A DNA stretch of 64,000 nucleotides from Rhodosporidiobolus odoratus (GCA_034387635.1 JAOANU010000010.1:1488001-1552000), one strand, 5' to 3'. Counted from the first letter of the stretch, positions 32,596 to 47,731 are shown. A program made the numbers and translations. Notes: a model not told the origin generated them from the sequence alone.

Positions 32596-35500
32596 TCAAG
32601 CCAGCGGTCCCACCAGCGTCGGCGCAACCCTCTTCTTCTGTTTCTTGAGCGGCGGCGCCTCCCCACCTTCTCCTTCGCCATCTCGCTTTTCTCTCGAAGC
32701 TGGTACGGATGCACCGTCAGTGGTGGAGGCAGAGTGCGGTGGCTTGACAGGTGAGGAGGCTGCGGCATCGGCCGCCTTGGCGAAAAGTGCAGGGAGTGCA
32801 CCGGCCGCAGCGGATGCTGGGACTGGAGCCGGGGCGGGTAAAGGGGAAGGTTTAGTGGGGGAAGAAGCAGAGTGGGCGTGCAGGTTGTGGGCGTGAGGGT
32901 CGTGGAGTTCATGCAGGTGAGGTACGTGGTCGCGGGACGGTTGTTTAGAGTAGGGCGTGCCGAGCTCGCCGGGTTCAAACGCGACGATGGAGCAGTAGCC
33001 GTCTTCGGAGGACATGACGAGGGTTTGGCCGTCTGCGGACCTGCACATGACACCGGGGTCAGCATAAGATTCTGAAAGCCAGAGAGTATATCTGCTGCTA
33101 GGTACCAGCATGGAGAGGGAGGAGTGACCCGAGGGAGAGAAAGAAAGAAGACGCACCAAGTCAAATCCGTGAACGCCTTATAATGCAACGACCCAAACAT
33201 CGCAATCGGACCCGCCTGCTGAGTATCATAAAGATACACGGAATCAATCGTCGCGACGGCATACACCATCCTATACGGCAAATCGAACAAGCTCCTCGGT
33301 TTCGACTGTGTCTCCCCCTCTACCCCCTCCTCAGCTGTCCCATCGACCGCCTTGCCCTTGGTCTTGATCTGCTCCTTCGCGCCGTTGAGGGGAGTTTCAA
33401 TCCCCTCCATGCTGAGCTGCACATTAACCGCCGGCTCTTCCCCCTCCCCCGCCTCCTCCCCATCTCCTTCTCCACTCAACTCCCTCAACTCCCACAAAAC
33501 CGGACAAAACCGAATCGCGATACTCGTCGCCCGATGCCCGGGCAAATGTGCGATCGGCAGTCTCGAAACGTTGGAACGCGAGTAAATGTAGACGGTCGGT
33601 TTCGGTTCCGTTTTTTCTTTTTCTCTTTCTTTTTTTCCTCCTTCTTTGTCTTCGGGTTTCTTGGATTTCGGAGCCGCGGGTTTCTTACCGCTCCCCGCCG
33701 CGACGGTGGTCGGCACTGGTGCGGGTGCTGAGGACGTCGACGAGGTGGCGGTGGGTGGTTGGGCTTGAACGGCTGCGTAAGGGTCGGCGTACAGTCCTGC
33801 GGGGGTGAGCAACAAGCCGCCGTCCGGACTCCAGGCGAGACGACGGAAGAAGTGGGCCGTGTTGGCATCGCCGTAGAGACGGATCGAGTCGGTACGGACT
33901 GTTTCGTTGATGCTGGGGATGCCGGAAGAAGTCGGGGCCACGGGGTTGAGCTTTGGAGAAAGGGGAACCATGACGGCGGGAAGAGGTGCGGGAGACGGGC
34001 TGCGAAGAGGTCGGGAAGAAACCGGAGCGAGGCCGGGAGACTTGGAGGGGGCAGAGCCAGAGTAGGAGGTGGAAGAGCGGCGAGAGTGGGAGGAAGCGCG
34101 AGGGTGCTGAGGAATGTTGGCGGGGGGATCCATCGCAGTCGTCACCTCATCCGGCTTGGGCGCCGCGGCGGGAGGTACGGAGAATATGGATGAAGGGGCT
34201 GTAGAGGAAGCTTCGGAGCGATCGGAGTCAGAAGCGCGAGAGAGCGAGCGTTGGTGCATGGGAGGACGGGACGGCATGGCAAACTCGGACGGAGCGGACG
34301 GAGCTTGCAACGTGGACGGGGAGGCCTCACTCGGACTCGTCATCGGCGGTGCGTCCTTCGACCCCGACGCGGGCTTCTTGGTCGAATCGCTTCGGCTGCG
34401 GCTGGATGGTCGAGTTGAAATGGTCGGTCGACGCTGTACTTCCATGCGCGAACTCTTACCGACAGCGTGAACCGAGAGACCGGTCGGGGAGGGCTTGCAG
34501 GAGTAGACATGCATAGAGCTGCGGAAAGAAAGATAAGCCGGGAAGCGGCAGAGTGACGTGACACGGACGAACCGATCGCTACTCTGCGTTGCGACATACT
34601 CGTCGAGCGGGTCCCAAGCCACGCCTTGTACGTAATTGCTGTGATCCATGCTGCGGTGCAAAGGCGTGCCTGCAGGTCGAACCGGTTGTCAGGCTCACAA
34701 GGCGAAGATCTCCGGTACGATTAGGCCACGTACCTGTGGCGATACTGTAGATGGTGAAGGAGTGGTCTACGCTGCCGGCAATGATCTTCTCGCCGTCCGG
34801 TGACCACGAGATATCGTAAATCTCCTGGCCGGAAAAGCTCCTGAGGTGCACGAAGAAGCAGGGTTAGCACCTGTATTCTGCGATGTTTCGGAGCATTACA
34901 AGCGCCGCTTGTACCCTTGTGGAGAGGCTGAAACGGTGCAGAAGCAGAAAGAGAGCCACGTACCTTATCATCGACTTGACCCTCCAGCTTTCCTTCTCGT
35001 ACGCCCTGTCCTCCTCCGTTTCGCCGATCGTCTTGTTACTCTCGCCTGGTACCCAGAGGATGATGACGCCATCTGTACAAGAGGTCAAGATGAGCCAGAA
35101 TCTATATCTGGTACGGCGCGAGAAAGGGAAAGATTGGGCAGGATAACAAGGGGAGAGGAGTTAAGACACGCACCGTCACCAGCTGAGGCAAGCATTTCAC
35201 CTGTAGAGCAAACACGAGTACTGTGAGCTGGGAAGACTCTTGACAGGCCTCGCGCAGACCCCGCTTTGCAGGCCTGCACCGAGTTTAAGAGAACCCGAGC
35301 AACTCACCATGCGGCGCAAACCTGACGCAGTTGACCACCCCGGTATGTTTCGCTAGCGTGGCGAGGTACTCGACTTTGGGTTCGCTTGTCGGTGCGGCTG
35401 GTGCGGCGGAGGAAGAGGAGGAAGAGCTTGCTTTGGCGGGCGCGGGATGGGAGGAAGGAGGAGGTCGAGGGTGGACGAGCCAGAGCTGCGGGCGAGCGTG

Positions 35501-36013
35501 TACGACGGAGAATCAGCCGCATAGCTTTAAGGGCCTCGACGTGTACATCGAGCATGCTTCGCGCTGCCTGGACCTCCCTTTCGCCAGAAGCCTGCCCCAC
35601 TTCCCGCCTGATTGGAAGCAGTGAAAAGTAGGATCGGATGAGACGTACCCTAACGTTGTTGTCCTGTCCACATGTAGCCAACCTCCAGACCTTGTCCCTC
35701 TCCTCCTTTGCCTTCTCCAATTGCTTCCTCTTGACTTTGTCCTCGAGCGCGCTGTCGACTCCTCCCGCTCCGCTTGCAGCAGCGTAAGGGTGATGGACTT
35801 TCTTGTGTGCGGTGGGTGGGGCAGTGTGAAAATCTGTTGAAAAGACTGGCCTGCAGATTCAAAGCGGGACAGAGTGAGTTTAGATGAGTAGCAGGACGCG
35901 AGATGAGCGGGAGAAGGAGAGGAGCGGCAAAGGGAACCGAGCCGAGATAGAGGGACATGGAGATGAGCGTACATGCGGTCATGCCATCTGATCTCTAGTA
36001 CTCTGCACTTCAT
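32596..36013 (-). CDS. CAC2: Chromatin assembly factor 1 subunit B (Cac2 / p60)
   Basis: Nine exons (36013-35973, 35850-35649, 35485-35308, 35200-35174, 35072-34964, 34840-34734, 34669-34573, 34518-33157, 33040-32596) sum to 2325 nt, 774 residues. It starts MKCRVLEIRWHD, the CAF-1 B start, followed by WD40 repeats: RLATCGQDNNVRLW, VNCVRFAPHGEMLASAGDDG, ILWVPGES, IYDISWSPDGEKIIAGSVDH, YVQGVAWDPLDEYVATQSSD. Later repeats (FFRRLAWSPDGGLLLTPAG, VYAVATIDSVYLYDTQ, WSADGQTLVMSSEDGYCS) close the propeller. Between lies an insertion of about 200 residues, Ser/Pro-rich, and a Lys/Glu-rich linker. CAF-1 deposits H3-H4 on newly made DNA with PCNA. The disordered insertion is longer than in the yeast protein. 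It sits in tandem with LPD1, 418 nt downstream of that gene's stop. Confidence 0.92.
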
Positions 36014-36431
36014 GGTTGCTAGTGAGGATGAGAGTGAAGTCAAGTCGCGAAGAGTCGCGTAAACCGGCAACAGCTAAACGGCGTCTGTGTAGCCTAAGAG
36101 TGACCGGCCAGTGCTCCTTCAAGTCCTCAGACGTGTTTGCGCAGCGACAGCCGTGGAAGGCAAGGCGAAGCGTCGGTGCGGGGGAAAGGAGAAAAGCGAC
36201 GACGTCGTCGCGACGACCAGGCTTCTCGTTTCCCAAGTCCACTTCACAGCCAGTCCCAAAGCCAGGACTCCAGTCTCAATGACAAGGATCATGAGAAAGA
36301 AATGGTACAGCGTTTCTGTTTGGCAGCTCTTGCGTAACCGTAACCCTGATCAACAGAAAAAAAAGTCAAGAACACCCCCTCCTCTCTCGACATCCTCGTC
36401 TAACTCGTCCTCCCTCCTCCTCCCGACACGT

Positions 36432-39289
<2,858 letters not shown>

Positions 39290-39874
39290 GGCAACTAAAG
39301 GTGGAGAAGGAAGAGTGGCGGGAGCAGGAGATGAGCAGGACGAGATGAGGTTGCTTCCGTCTTCTCCCTCAAACAGTATTACTCGCTTTCCTGTGCCATA
39401 CGCACTGCCTTGGATGCGCTCTGTCACGCCCGGCAAGCGCGGGCACCGCTGGCCTATTTCGTGAACCGCCTTGCTGTCATTCCGCCAATAAACCGTTTCG
39501 ACCTCTGCCGGCCACACTCGAGCCTGCAAGCCGTACCATATTCTCACGAGCGTGCAGAGTACCCATTCGCATGCTCGTTCGGCGTGCCCTGCACGTATAT
39601 CGCACCATGCTCGCCCTTTTCTGCCCTGTTCCGACACCAAATTGACTCTGTCACGGCGTCTCGGCAGCCCCTGCCCCTTGCCCGACGGTTGAGGGTTACG
39701 GAGTAGCGCCGGTACACTCGGACATGCAGTAGAGGCGCTGCTACCAGTATAGTCGCGTCGCCAATGGCCTGAATCTCCATGCCTCAACATTTGGTGTTTC
39801 CCTGGTCGCGACATCGCCCTTCTGGGTTATCCTTCTACTTCTTTCCAAGTCTCACCACGCCCCTACACGCAACG
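39290..39874. promoter_or_regulatory. Bidirectional promoter region: LPD1 / small membrane protein
   Basis: 585 nt between divergent starts. No specific site is called. The stretch is mixed in composition, without a long pyrimidine run. Confidence 0.4.
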
Positions 39875-40685
39875 ATGCACCTCTCCCCCGTTCGCACCCT
39901 TGCCCTGACGAGTGCCGCCCTCTCTCAGTCATGCAACGCCGCCATTCTCTCGCAGCGACAACTCGTCAACACCTTGTCCATCAGCTTTGGGTCCTCAGAA
40001 GCCGTCTACGTCTCAGCAGCAAATTTCTCCTGCGCCCCCTACCCTATCAGCGTCGACGGCCTCAACCCCCCTTTCGAACTCGTCGCCGTCGAGGTTCCGT
40101 ACGATCCGGACAACCTCTTCAGTCAACACGTTCATGCTATCGGCAATGTTTCGGAGAGGAGGACGGTGGAATGGTTGCCGGATCTGCCGGTTGGGGAGCA
40201 CTTCGCAGTGAGGGTTAGGGATGCAGTCGGGAATGTTCAGTATAGTCCGGAGAGGTGGATTGAGGCGGGAGCAGAGGATCAAGGGATGATTTGCCGGTGA
40301 GTTGACTGCGACCTTGCTACTACAAGTCAAGCACAGCGCGCTGAGCCTTTCCGACTGCTGAAGAAAAAACTCCGACACAACCGGGATGACCGCCTCAGAG
40401 CTTGGCGCCGTCGTCGGTGGTTGCGTCCTGGTTGGTGTATGCGTCCTCTTCGGCCTCGGTCTCTTCTGCTGCTGTCACTTTCGACCAAAGGACCAAGCCG
40501 ACGGCGGAGAAGGGGAGTTGGACATCGAAACAGCTCAGACATCGCTGGAAGGGGAGAAAGCGGGTTCGATGGCAATGGCACGGACCGCTTCGGCCAAGGA
40601 ATTGAAAGGGCAGGTCGCGGTGCTTCCGGTGCTGTCTGCTACTGGGGGCGCTCCTCCGCCGGCTTACCATACTACGGAATCATGA
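39875..40685 (+). CDS. Small single-pass membrane protein with secreted domain
   Basis: Two exons (39875-40296, 40364-40685) give 247 residues. A signal peptide (MHLSPVRTLALTSAALSQSC) is followed by an extracellular beta-rich domain (ISFGSSEAVYVSAANFSCAP, DLPVGEHFAVRVRDAVGNVQ, about 25-140) with an N-glycosylation site (NVS) and two Cys. After the intron comes a TM helix (VGGCVLVGVCVLFGLGLFCCCHF, about 156-178) with a CCC motif likely to be palmitoylated, and a cytosolic tail of about 70 residues ending PPPAYHTTES. PPAY is a PPxY-type WW/Nedd4 ligand. Similar one-domain proteins are frequent and uncharacterised in basidiomycetes. The PPAY motif suggests Rsp5-driven turnover, which is an inference. 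Confidence 0.7.
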
Positions 40686-42077
40686 GCCTTGGTGGTTGTC
40701 CTGGCATAGGTGCTCGTGGATGGTCCCCAAGCTGTACCTTCTTCTCTAGTTCGTATATCTTGATAGATGTCACGCGGTACCCTGATCTTCTGTTGTTCGC
40801 TTCCACAGTCTTTCTCGTTGTCCGCCTCGATTGAGAAGGTCATCCTCTTTTCGTCAGTCCTTGGGTTCGACTGGCTTCGACAGCCAGTGTGCTTTTGGGA
40901 GTCGGGCCACATACTGATCGTACACTGCCTCACTAAGAGGACGCCTTACCCTGGGTGTCTAGCACGAATTGAAAGTGCTTGAAATCGGGACAACCTGCTG
41001 GTGCGCTCGCTGTAGGGCATCTCAGGTCTCTTGCACGCCAATTCTCGACGCCCGATGAGGCTATACCTGTCCAGATCCGCGAGGAGCACCCCTCCCGCTC
41101 GTCTAGCGAGGAGCACCCTTCCTCATGAACAGCATCTTCCCAACACTGGAAGAGGCCGTTCTCCGCCTCTGCACCATCTCGCAGCGCACACGCGACATAC
41201 CTGCCTTGCTACCCGGGTGGTGCTCTGCGGAACCTCCTTCAGCCGCTGCGACGCCGGTCCGACTTTGTCCCACTTCCACCAACTCATCCCCATCCTCACC
41301 CTGAGCTCCGGCAAACCCCGGACCGGTCTAGTCCCGCCGCGTGGCGCAGAGCAATACTACTACCTGGTGTCTGCCATCCATTGGTGGCAGCTGAACCTGT
41401 TCGACCTAAGATTGCGATGGTTCTCAGTTACTAGTACCGGGTCACCCATCTCGAGGTTTCGACTCGAGGCCGTCCCCCTGCCTTGGTGGCGACGAGTCCT
41501 TACCCTCCTCCTTACGAGGCAGTGAGGCACTACAAGATGGAGCAGTGCTGCGCGTAGGCTTTTCGTTGTCACCCTTCTTCTCGCGTCCTTAGCTTGCACC
41601 GCTCTTCTGCGTCTCCCAGCTCCAGTCCATCTCGACCCGACGCATTCAGTGTACTACCCCGGATAACTCATCCTCCTCGCTTGTCATCTTGACTTGAGAA
41701 GGCGGTCTCTTTTGTACATTCCAGCAGTCCTAGCAAGCAAGCAACTCGCCTCTTCTCACCCGTAGCGACGCACGCAGCAAGTGGTTAATACGAACATGCC
41801 GCTGAAGATTACGTCTGGCACGACTCGGGGAAGAAAAGGCACGAGAAAGGGAAAGAAAGAAAAAAAACAGGCAAGGCACAGCTGGAAACGAGAAGAATAT
41901 GAGGCGACATCGACCGAAAAAGGTAGCACGAGGGAGAGCGATGTCGGTGGAGAGAAGAGGAAAAATGCCGGTAGGACCTGGAAGATATAAAAGGTGAGGG
42001 ATGGGTGAAGAGGAGAGAAGGGGTATCGTTGTGCCGTGGGGGGGGGGCTGCGTCGTTGTCGTCTCCGTCCATGGTAC
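40686..42077. other. Spacer between convergent genes, with one weak small ORF
   Basis: About 1.4 kb. The 3' regions of two genes are expected at its ends. A 59-codon frame starts at 41126 (MNSIFPTLEEAVLRLCTISQ) and ends before 41310. It has some protein-like character, but there is no second exon I can justify. A + strand G10 run is at 42038-42047. Otherwise nothing clear. Confidence 0.35.
42038..42047. repeat. G10 run downstream of VPS74
   Basis: Ten G on the + strand, about 30 nt past the VPS74 stop. It has the same strand polarity as the other long G runs in the window. Confidence 0.8.
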
Positions 42078-44084
42078 CTACAAGAGCGAGTCCATCTGCA
42101 GCATACGAGTCAGTCAATGTAATGTGCTCTGGTGCAAAGGGCGGGAGGAGGAGGAGGAGGAGGAGGAGGAGGAGAAGAAAGTCGACCTACCCGTCGGTAA
42201 ACTTCAATCACGGCCGTCACCACCTCCAAACACAATTCCCTCTTGGTCTGCCTCTCGGCATCCCCCTGAACATCCCCCGCCCCCTGACCATTCATCTCAC
42301 TCCTAGCCAATCTCTGAATCTCTGCCAAATTCGCCCCCTCCACGCCTGCCAAACTTCCTCCTGACCCAATTCCCCCTCCTGCTCCTCCTGCTGCTCCTGA
42401 TCCTCCTCGTGCTGAAGCCCCTTGTCCCCCGAATCCCTGCCCATGCCCGTATCCCGGCCCTTGAGAAGGTAACGACCCAAACGGCCACTGAGAAAACTCG
42501 GCCAACAGCTCATCGCATTTCGCAAACGCCGCTTCCCTCGCATCGTACCCCAAATGGACCAACGCATTCTCCAAAACGTTGGCCGCAAACGCCGCACAGA
42601 CCATGCTCACCGCCCTGATAGTCCTATACCTGACTTCTTCCCCATACATGTTTGTGGTCGGGACGGCCGCGGTTCGAGAAGTTAAGAGGGAGAGGGTTCG
42701 ACGTAAGACATCGTCTTTAAAGGTGGGGTCCGAGACGGGGTGGGTGGCCATGTCGAAGAGGAGGAAGTTGCGTTTTTCGGTTCGGAGGACGCCTTTGTCG
42801 ACGAGGCCTTTGGCGAGGCGTTCGCGAACTTGTTTCAGTTGGTAACCGATCTTCATCACGTTCCAGGTTTCGCCTGGGGTTTCAGCGCGAGAGTGAACAC
42901 GTCGAGGGACGAAGAGAATGACGACGAGGTTGAGAAGGGGCATGATCGAGCAAGGTGAGAAAGGACAAAAAAAAAAAAGAAAAAAACGGTCAATCAGCAC
43001 GATGCGCGGACAGGACCTGACCACTGTTGAAAGGGGAACGCACCGCTCATGAGATCAATCCAAGTCCCCACGCTCATTCGCTCACTGATCTTCATCATCT
43101 TGAGTGCTTCGTCGAGGAGGACTTCGCCGGTCAGCTTGTCGTCGATCACTTCGATGTAGCTGTTCGAGGCGTGCGGTTTGTATGGTCAAGTGGGGCGACG
43201 GGTAAGATTTGGGCATGGATGGGCGAGAGTAGCGGGACACGAGGGACGGGAGAAGCGAGGCGGGGAAAGGTGACGAGGGATGCAAAAAAGTCAGCTGCGG
43301 CATTGTACCGGGGCCCGGCTGGAGAACCGACAGCCGTGGCCCTCTGCGTGGCCATTCTTGGCTGGAAGCGCGCTTCTGCGGTCGGCGAGAAGAGCAGGAG
43401 GGAGGACAAGAACTGACCGATCCGCCAATGGGAACCGTCTCCGGTTGGGATCCCTGACCATGGCGATGCGGTGTCGCAGTGCGAGTTCGAGAATGATGCA
43501 ACCTCGGAGGGTGTAGGAGATGTTGTCGTTCCAGAATGAGAGGTAGCCCTGCACAAGTGGGGGAAAGGAATGAGATCAACGGGAACGCTGGTTGTGAGGT
43601 GACTTGGGATATGATCGGGGTGGTCCTAGTTCGTCCGGAAAGGCTGCAAGGGTTTGGTACGGCTCGCTATACTCGACAAGAGCGGGGCGCGAGTGGGCAC
43701 ATTCAACCTTGGCGGCGCTCCGAGCGAGGTCTGCCCTGCCTGGGCTCGCAATGCGCGTTTAAGGGGGAGCCCAGACGGTTGGAATCGGCGGTTGGCATGT
43801 TTGAGAGGTGGAAAGTGTGCGGTGTTGAGTAAAGAGAGACGGCGGACCTGTTTGTCTTTGAGTCCGAGGAGGAGGACTTCCTCCATGAGAGTGAGTCGGG
43901 GGTTTATGCGATCCTCTACGGCGTCTCCCATGTCTCGTTCATCGTAGGCTACTTTGTGATTTGGTCTTGATTGAGAGTTTGAAGTTGAAGATTGAGGTTG
44001 AGTGGATGATGAGGAGGAGGGAGTGCTGGTAGAGGAAGAGGGAGCACCTCTGCGACGTGAGAGTGTACTGGGTTGACTGGCCAT
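42078..44084 (-). CDS. VPS74: Vps74 / GOLPH3 family PI4P-binding Golgi protein
   Basis: Five exons (44084-43848, 43548-43418, 43159-43044, 42873-42191, 42095-42078) sum to 1185 nt, 394 residues. Conserved GPP34 blocks: [115 protein letters not shown]. Vps74 binds PI4P on Golgi membranes and retains glycosyltransferases in COPI vesicles. The N-terminal 50 residues are Ser-rich with an Arg-rich patch (SRRRG), as in the family. A Gly/Gln-rich insertion of about 50 residues ([16 protein letters not shown]...) lies between the conserved C-terminal helices and is unusual. The last exon encodes only MDSLL and the stop. An intron carries a GGA/TCC repeat and another a poly-T/poly-A run. Confidence 0.95.
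42144..42175. repeat. (GGA)n trinucleotide repeat in VPS74 intron 4
   Basis: About ten GGA units on the + strand, so (TCC)n in the pre-mRNA, positioned between donor and acceptor of the last VPS74 intron where it can act as an extended pyrimidine tract. A microsatellite, so length is likely to vary between strains. Confidence 0.85.
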
Positions 44085-44511
44085 GCCCTTGCAAATGCTT
44101 GTGCTGTATAGTTCTGTAATGCAGCGAGTGTGGATTCGGAAGAGGTTTCGACATGGGACGTGGGACAACAACTCGCACTCTGTTCAACTCGCTAGACTGC
44201 TACAGAACCAGTCAGACACCTCACAGACGTAACAAACACGTACGCGTCTACTCGGTCTCGTTGGAACCGCGTCAATCCGCTCACTCGTCCTCTCCCTTCG
44301 GTTCTCATCAATTACATTTCACATCTCATCAACACCCGCCTGCGAATACCCACACTCGAGCTGCACAGGACTACGCAGTACGCATTCACCTCGTCGCCTC
44401 GACCAGTCCCGCTCAGAGCGACAGTCGCGTTGACCCTGACTTACTTGCTCCCCTCAGCTTGCATCTCTCACTTGCTCCACTTTGCCCGCTCAACAGCCCA
44501 GACATCCCACC
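44085..44511. promoter_or_regulatory. Bidirectional promoter region: VPS74 / CCT6
   Basis: 427 nt between the two divergent start codons. The CCT6-proximal 200 nt is C/T-rich on the + strand. Both genes are constitutive housekeeping genes, so a shared open promoter is plausible. Confidence 0.45.
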
Positions 44512-47242
44512 ATGTCGTCCGCTCTCGAGCTCCTCAACCCCAAGGCCGACATCAGTCGCCGTAACCAGGCCTTCCAGATCAACGTCCGTCTCTCTCTCCC
44601 CCTTCTTCTGCCTCTGGGCCGAACGTCCATCTTATGCTTCTATTCTCCTCCAGGTCACCGGCGCAACTGGATTGGCCGCTGTCGTCAAGAGCAACCTCGG
44701 TACGCTGGCTTGCCATGCACAAACTGCAAGGACACGAACGCTTACTTGCTTTTCTCGCCTGGTTCTTGCTTGATCCCCGGCTCACAGGTCCCCGTGGTAC
44801 CCTCAAGATGCTCGTCGACGGTGCTGGTCAACTCAAGATGACCAAGGACGGCAAGGTCCTCCTTAGTGAAATGCAGATTCAGGTGCGTCGCAGTTCACTT
44901 TCTCCCTTGCTGGCCTTACTCAAGGCAGAAAGCGGATGATGGATGTTTGCTTGACGATGCACAGAACCCTACTGCTGCTCTCATCGCCCGAACAGCCGTC
45001 GCGCAGGATGAGATGACCGGTGACGGAACCACCAGTGTCGTCCTCCTTGTCGGTACGTTCATTCTCGGCTCCTTTCTCTCCCACCCACCCATGACTCAAG
45101 GTGAAACATTCCACAGGCGAACTTCTCTCGCAAGCTCTCCGCTACACCGCCGAAGGCGTCCACCCTCGCGTCCTCGCCGACGGCGTCGAAGTCGCCAAAA
45201 ACGCCCTGACCACCTTCCTCGACTCGTTCAAGATTCCGTTTGCCTGTGGCGCTCAACCCGCTCACGAGACCCTCGTCGGCGTGGCCTACACCTCGCTCGC
45301 GACCAAGGTTCACAAGACGCTGGCCAAGAACCTCTCTCAAGCCGTCGTAGACGCCGTGTTGGCGATTCGACAGCCCAAAGAAGGGTCGGAAGCGGGATCG
45401 GAAGAGTTTGAACCGGTTGATCTGCACATGATCGAGTTGATGAAGATGCAGCATATGACGGACACCGACACGAGGTTGGTCAAGGGGTTGGTGTTGGATC
45501 ATGGACCGAGGCATCCGGACATGCCAAAGCGGTTGGAGAATTGCTACATTTTGACGCTCAACGTGTCACTCGAATACGAGAAGACGTGCGTGGTTTCCCT
45601 CGTTGCGTCTCCGTTCGCCAATGTTGACTCAACCCCCATGTTCTCCTTGCGTCCTTCTCCACTGTCGCCACTTTCGCCCCCCTGAAACACCTGCATCGAC
45701 TCGCCACCCTTTTGCTCTGTCTCTCCCTCAACAGCGAGGTCAACTCTGGATTCTTCTACTCGTCAGCCGAACAACGTGAAAAGCTAGTCGAATCGGAACG
45801 CAAGTTCACCGACGCCAAAGTCCGTAAAATCATCGAACTCAAGCAGGCCGTTTGCGACGTCGCGCTCGATGCCGAGGGAAGGGAGAAGGGCGAGAGGAAA
45901 AACTTTGTCGTGATTAACCAGAAGGGGATTGATCCGCTTAGTTTGGACATGTTGGCTAAGCAGGGGATTATGGCTTTGAGGCGGGCAAAGAGGAGGAATA
46001 TGGAGAGGTGTGCCAATTTCTGACTCCCATCTGGTTTGATGTTTGTCTCGGGTACTGACTCTCGACTCGGCCTGTACCCCCTCACGACTCCTTCGACGAC
46101 CTGCAGGCTCCAGCTCGTCTGCGGTGGCACGGCCCAGAACTCGGTCGACGACCTCACTCCGGACGTGCTTGGGTACGCGGGAATGGTGTACGAGCACACG
46201 CTCGGAGAGGAAAAGTTCACCTTTGTCGAGGAGGTCAAGGAACCGAAGAGTGTCACGCTGCTGGTCAAGGGTGCGGCACCGACTTCTCTTTCTGCTTGGG
46301 TCTCTGCATCTCGTCAGGGCTATGAGTATGTTGTGCGAACCTCGCTGATGCCCTCTTTTTCCCTGGACCTTGCAGGTCCCAACGCTCACACCATCTCCCA
46401 GACTTCCGACGCCCTCCGCGACGGTCTCCGAGCCGTCAAAAACGCTCTCGAAGACGGAGCTCTCGTCCCCGGTGCCGGAGCTTTCGAGATCGCCGCTCAC
46501 GCTCACTTGTCGGGAGAGGTCAAGAAGAGTGCCAAGGGAAGGGCCAAGTTGGGGGTTCAGGCGTTTGCGGATGCGCTGTTGACGGTTCCTAAGACTTTGG
46601 CGGTCAATGCTGGGTTGGATGTGCAGGATGCGGTGGTAGGGTTGCAGGTATGCCGTCTCCTCTCCTTTCTCTTTTCTTTTCTTTCGTCTCCGATCGGGCA
46701 CTCTCTTCCCTCCTTTTGGTGCCCGCCACCTTGCGAGCTGACATCCGCCTTGTCAATTCTGCGCAGGACGAAGCCGCCGATGGGCACATTGTCGGTCTCG
46801 ACCTCGCGACGGGAGAACCGCTCGATCCGGTATCGGAGGGGATTTGGGACAACTACCGTGTCAAGAGGCATATGATTCACTCTGCGTACGTCTCTGTCCT
46901 CCTTTGTGTCCCTCTGACGCTCGTGTGTGGTCTTGCTGTCAGCTCTGGTCTGCATGGCCCTGGGATTCGGGTCGCCTAGTCGCCTCCGAAGTCGCAGAGC
47001 ACTGACCTCTCATGATGTAAATTGCAGCGCTGTTATCGCTTCCAACTTGTTGATCACCGACGAGATGATGGTACGCTTCCTTCTCTTGACACTCCCCTTC
47101 TCTTGCTCTCCGTTTGCGGTCTCCCTCTTTCCTCTCTATTGCGTTTCTTCGCTTCGCGTTTCGACCCTTGTACTGACCGCCGCGGTCTCATCTGCAGCGC
47201 GCTGGTCGATCAAGCTTGAAGAACGAGGGTGGACCGCAATAA
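44512..47242 (+). CDS. CCT6: T-complex protein 1 subunit zeta (CCT6)
   Basis: Eleven exons (44512-44583, 44654-44699, 44788-44882, 44965-45052, 45117-45585, 45735-46007, 46107-46270, 46376-46647, 46767-46885, 47028-47070, 47198-47242) sum to 1686 nt, 561 residues. Group II chaperonin signatures: [24 protein letters not shown] region near 25-50 (read [17 protein letters not shown]), [19 protein letters not shown] (ATP-hydrolysis loop), [47 protein letters not shown]. The zeta subunit is one of eight in the TRiC ring that folds actin, tubulin and WD40 proteins in the cytosol. Length fits the family. The ATG follows CACC, a strong context. Confidence 0.95.
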
Positions 47243-47731
47243 GTTTCAGACGAATCAGGAAAAGCAGAGGAAAAGGAGGGCGAGAACCGTAGATTTACCC
47301 CCTCTGGATCAGCTGGCCGCCTGCGGCTGCAACTCTTGACAAAAAGGGCCGTACTCTGTACATTCAATTATGGCCTACATGTCACAGGGTTGGTGCAGTC
47401 TTTGGCGACACCTTGAGCAGGAGCTGGCAAATGTAATGGGGCTATTTGACATAACTTTGGATTACGGTTGCCCTCTCATCGCCTCACACCGCTAGCCTCC
47501 GTTACTGACACGCTCTGCTGCTGCTGCTCTTGCTCTCTTCCTTACTGCCGCGGCCTTGACGGTGCCGCGACTCTGGACTCTTGACGCGTCCTGTTTCGTA
47601 CTTATTCAGAGCCTTTCAAGAAACCGACGCGATCGAGCAATTCAATTGTTCAAGCTAGCAAACTCCTGCTCTCTGATTTGTTTACCTGCGCTGCTGTACA
47701 AGTGCACGAGACGAGGGGACAATCGGGGACC
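47243..47731. other. Spacer between CCT6 and the PC-esterase gene
   Basis: About 490 nt holding the CCT6 3' end and the promoter of the next gene on the same strand. It includes a short CTG-repeat-like run (GCTGCTGCTGCTCTTGCTC near 47515-47535). No gene is seen. Confidence 0.4.

Noticed and set aside
41126..41305. 59-codon frame starting MNSIFPTLEEAVLRLC as a possible small gene or pheromone-like peptide
   Set aside because: No CAAX end, no signal peptide and no splice partner. Kept only as a note in the spacer entry.
42144..42175. GGA repeat as a coding Glu tract
   Set aside because: It lies between donor and acceptor of the last VPS74 intron. The frame through it adds only Glu/Gly and would replace the in-phase MDSLL ending.
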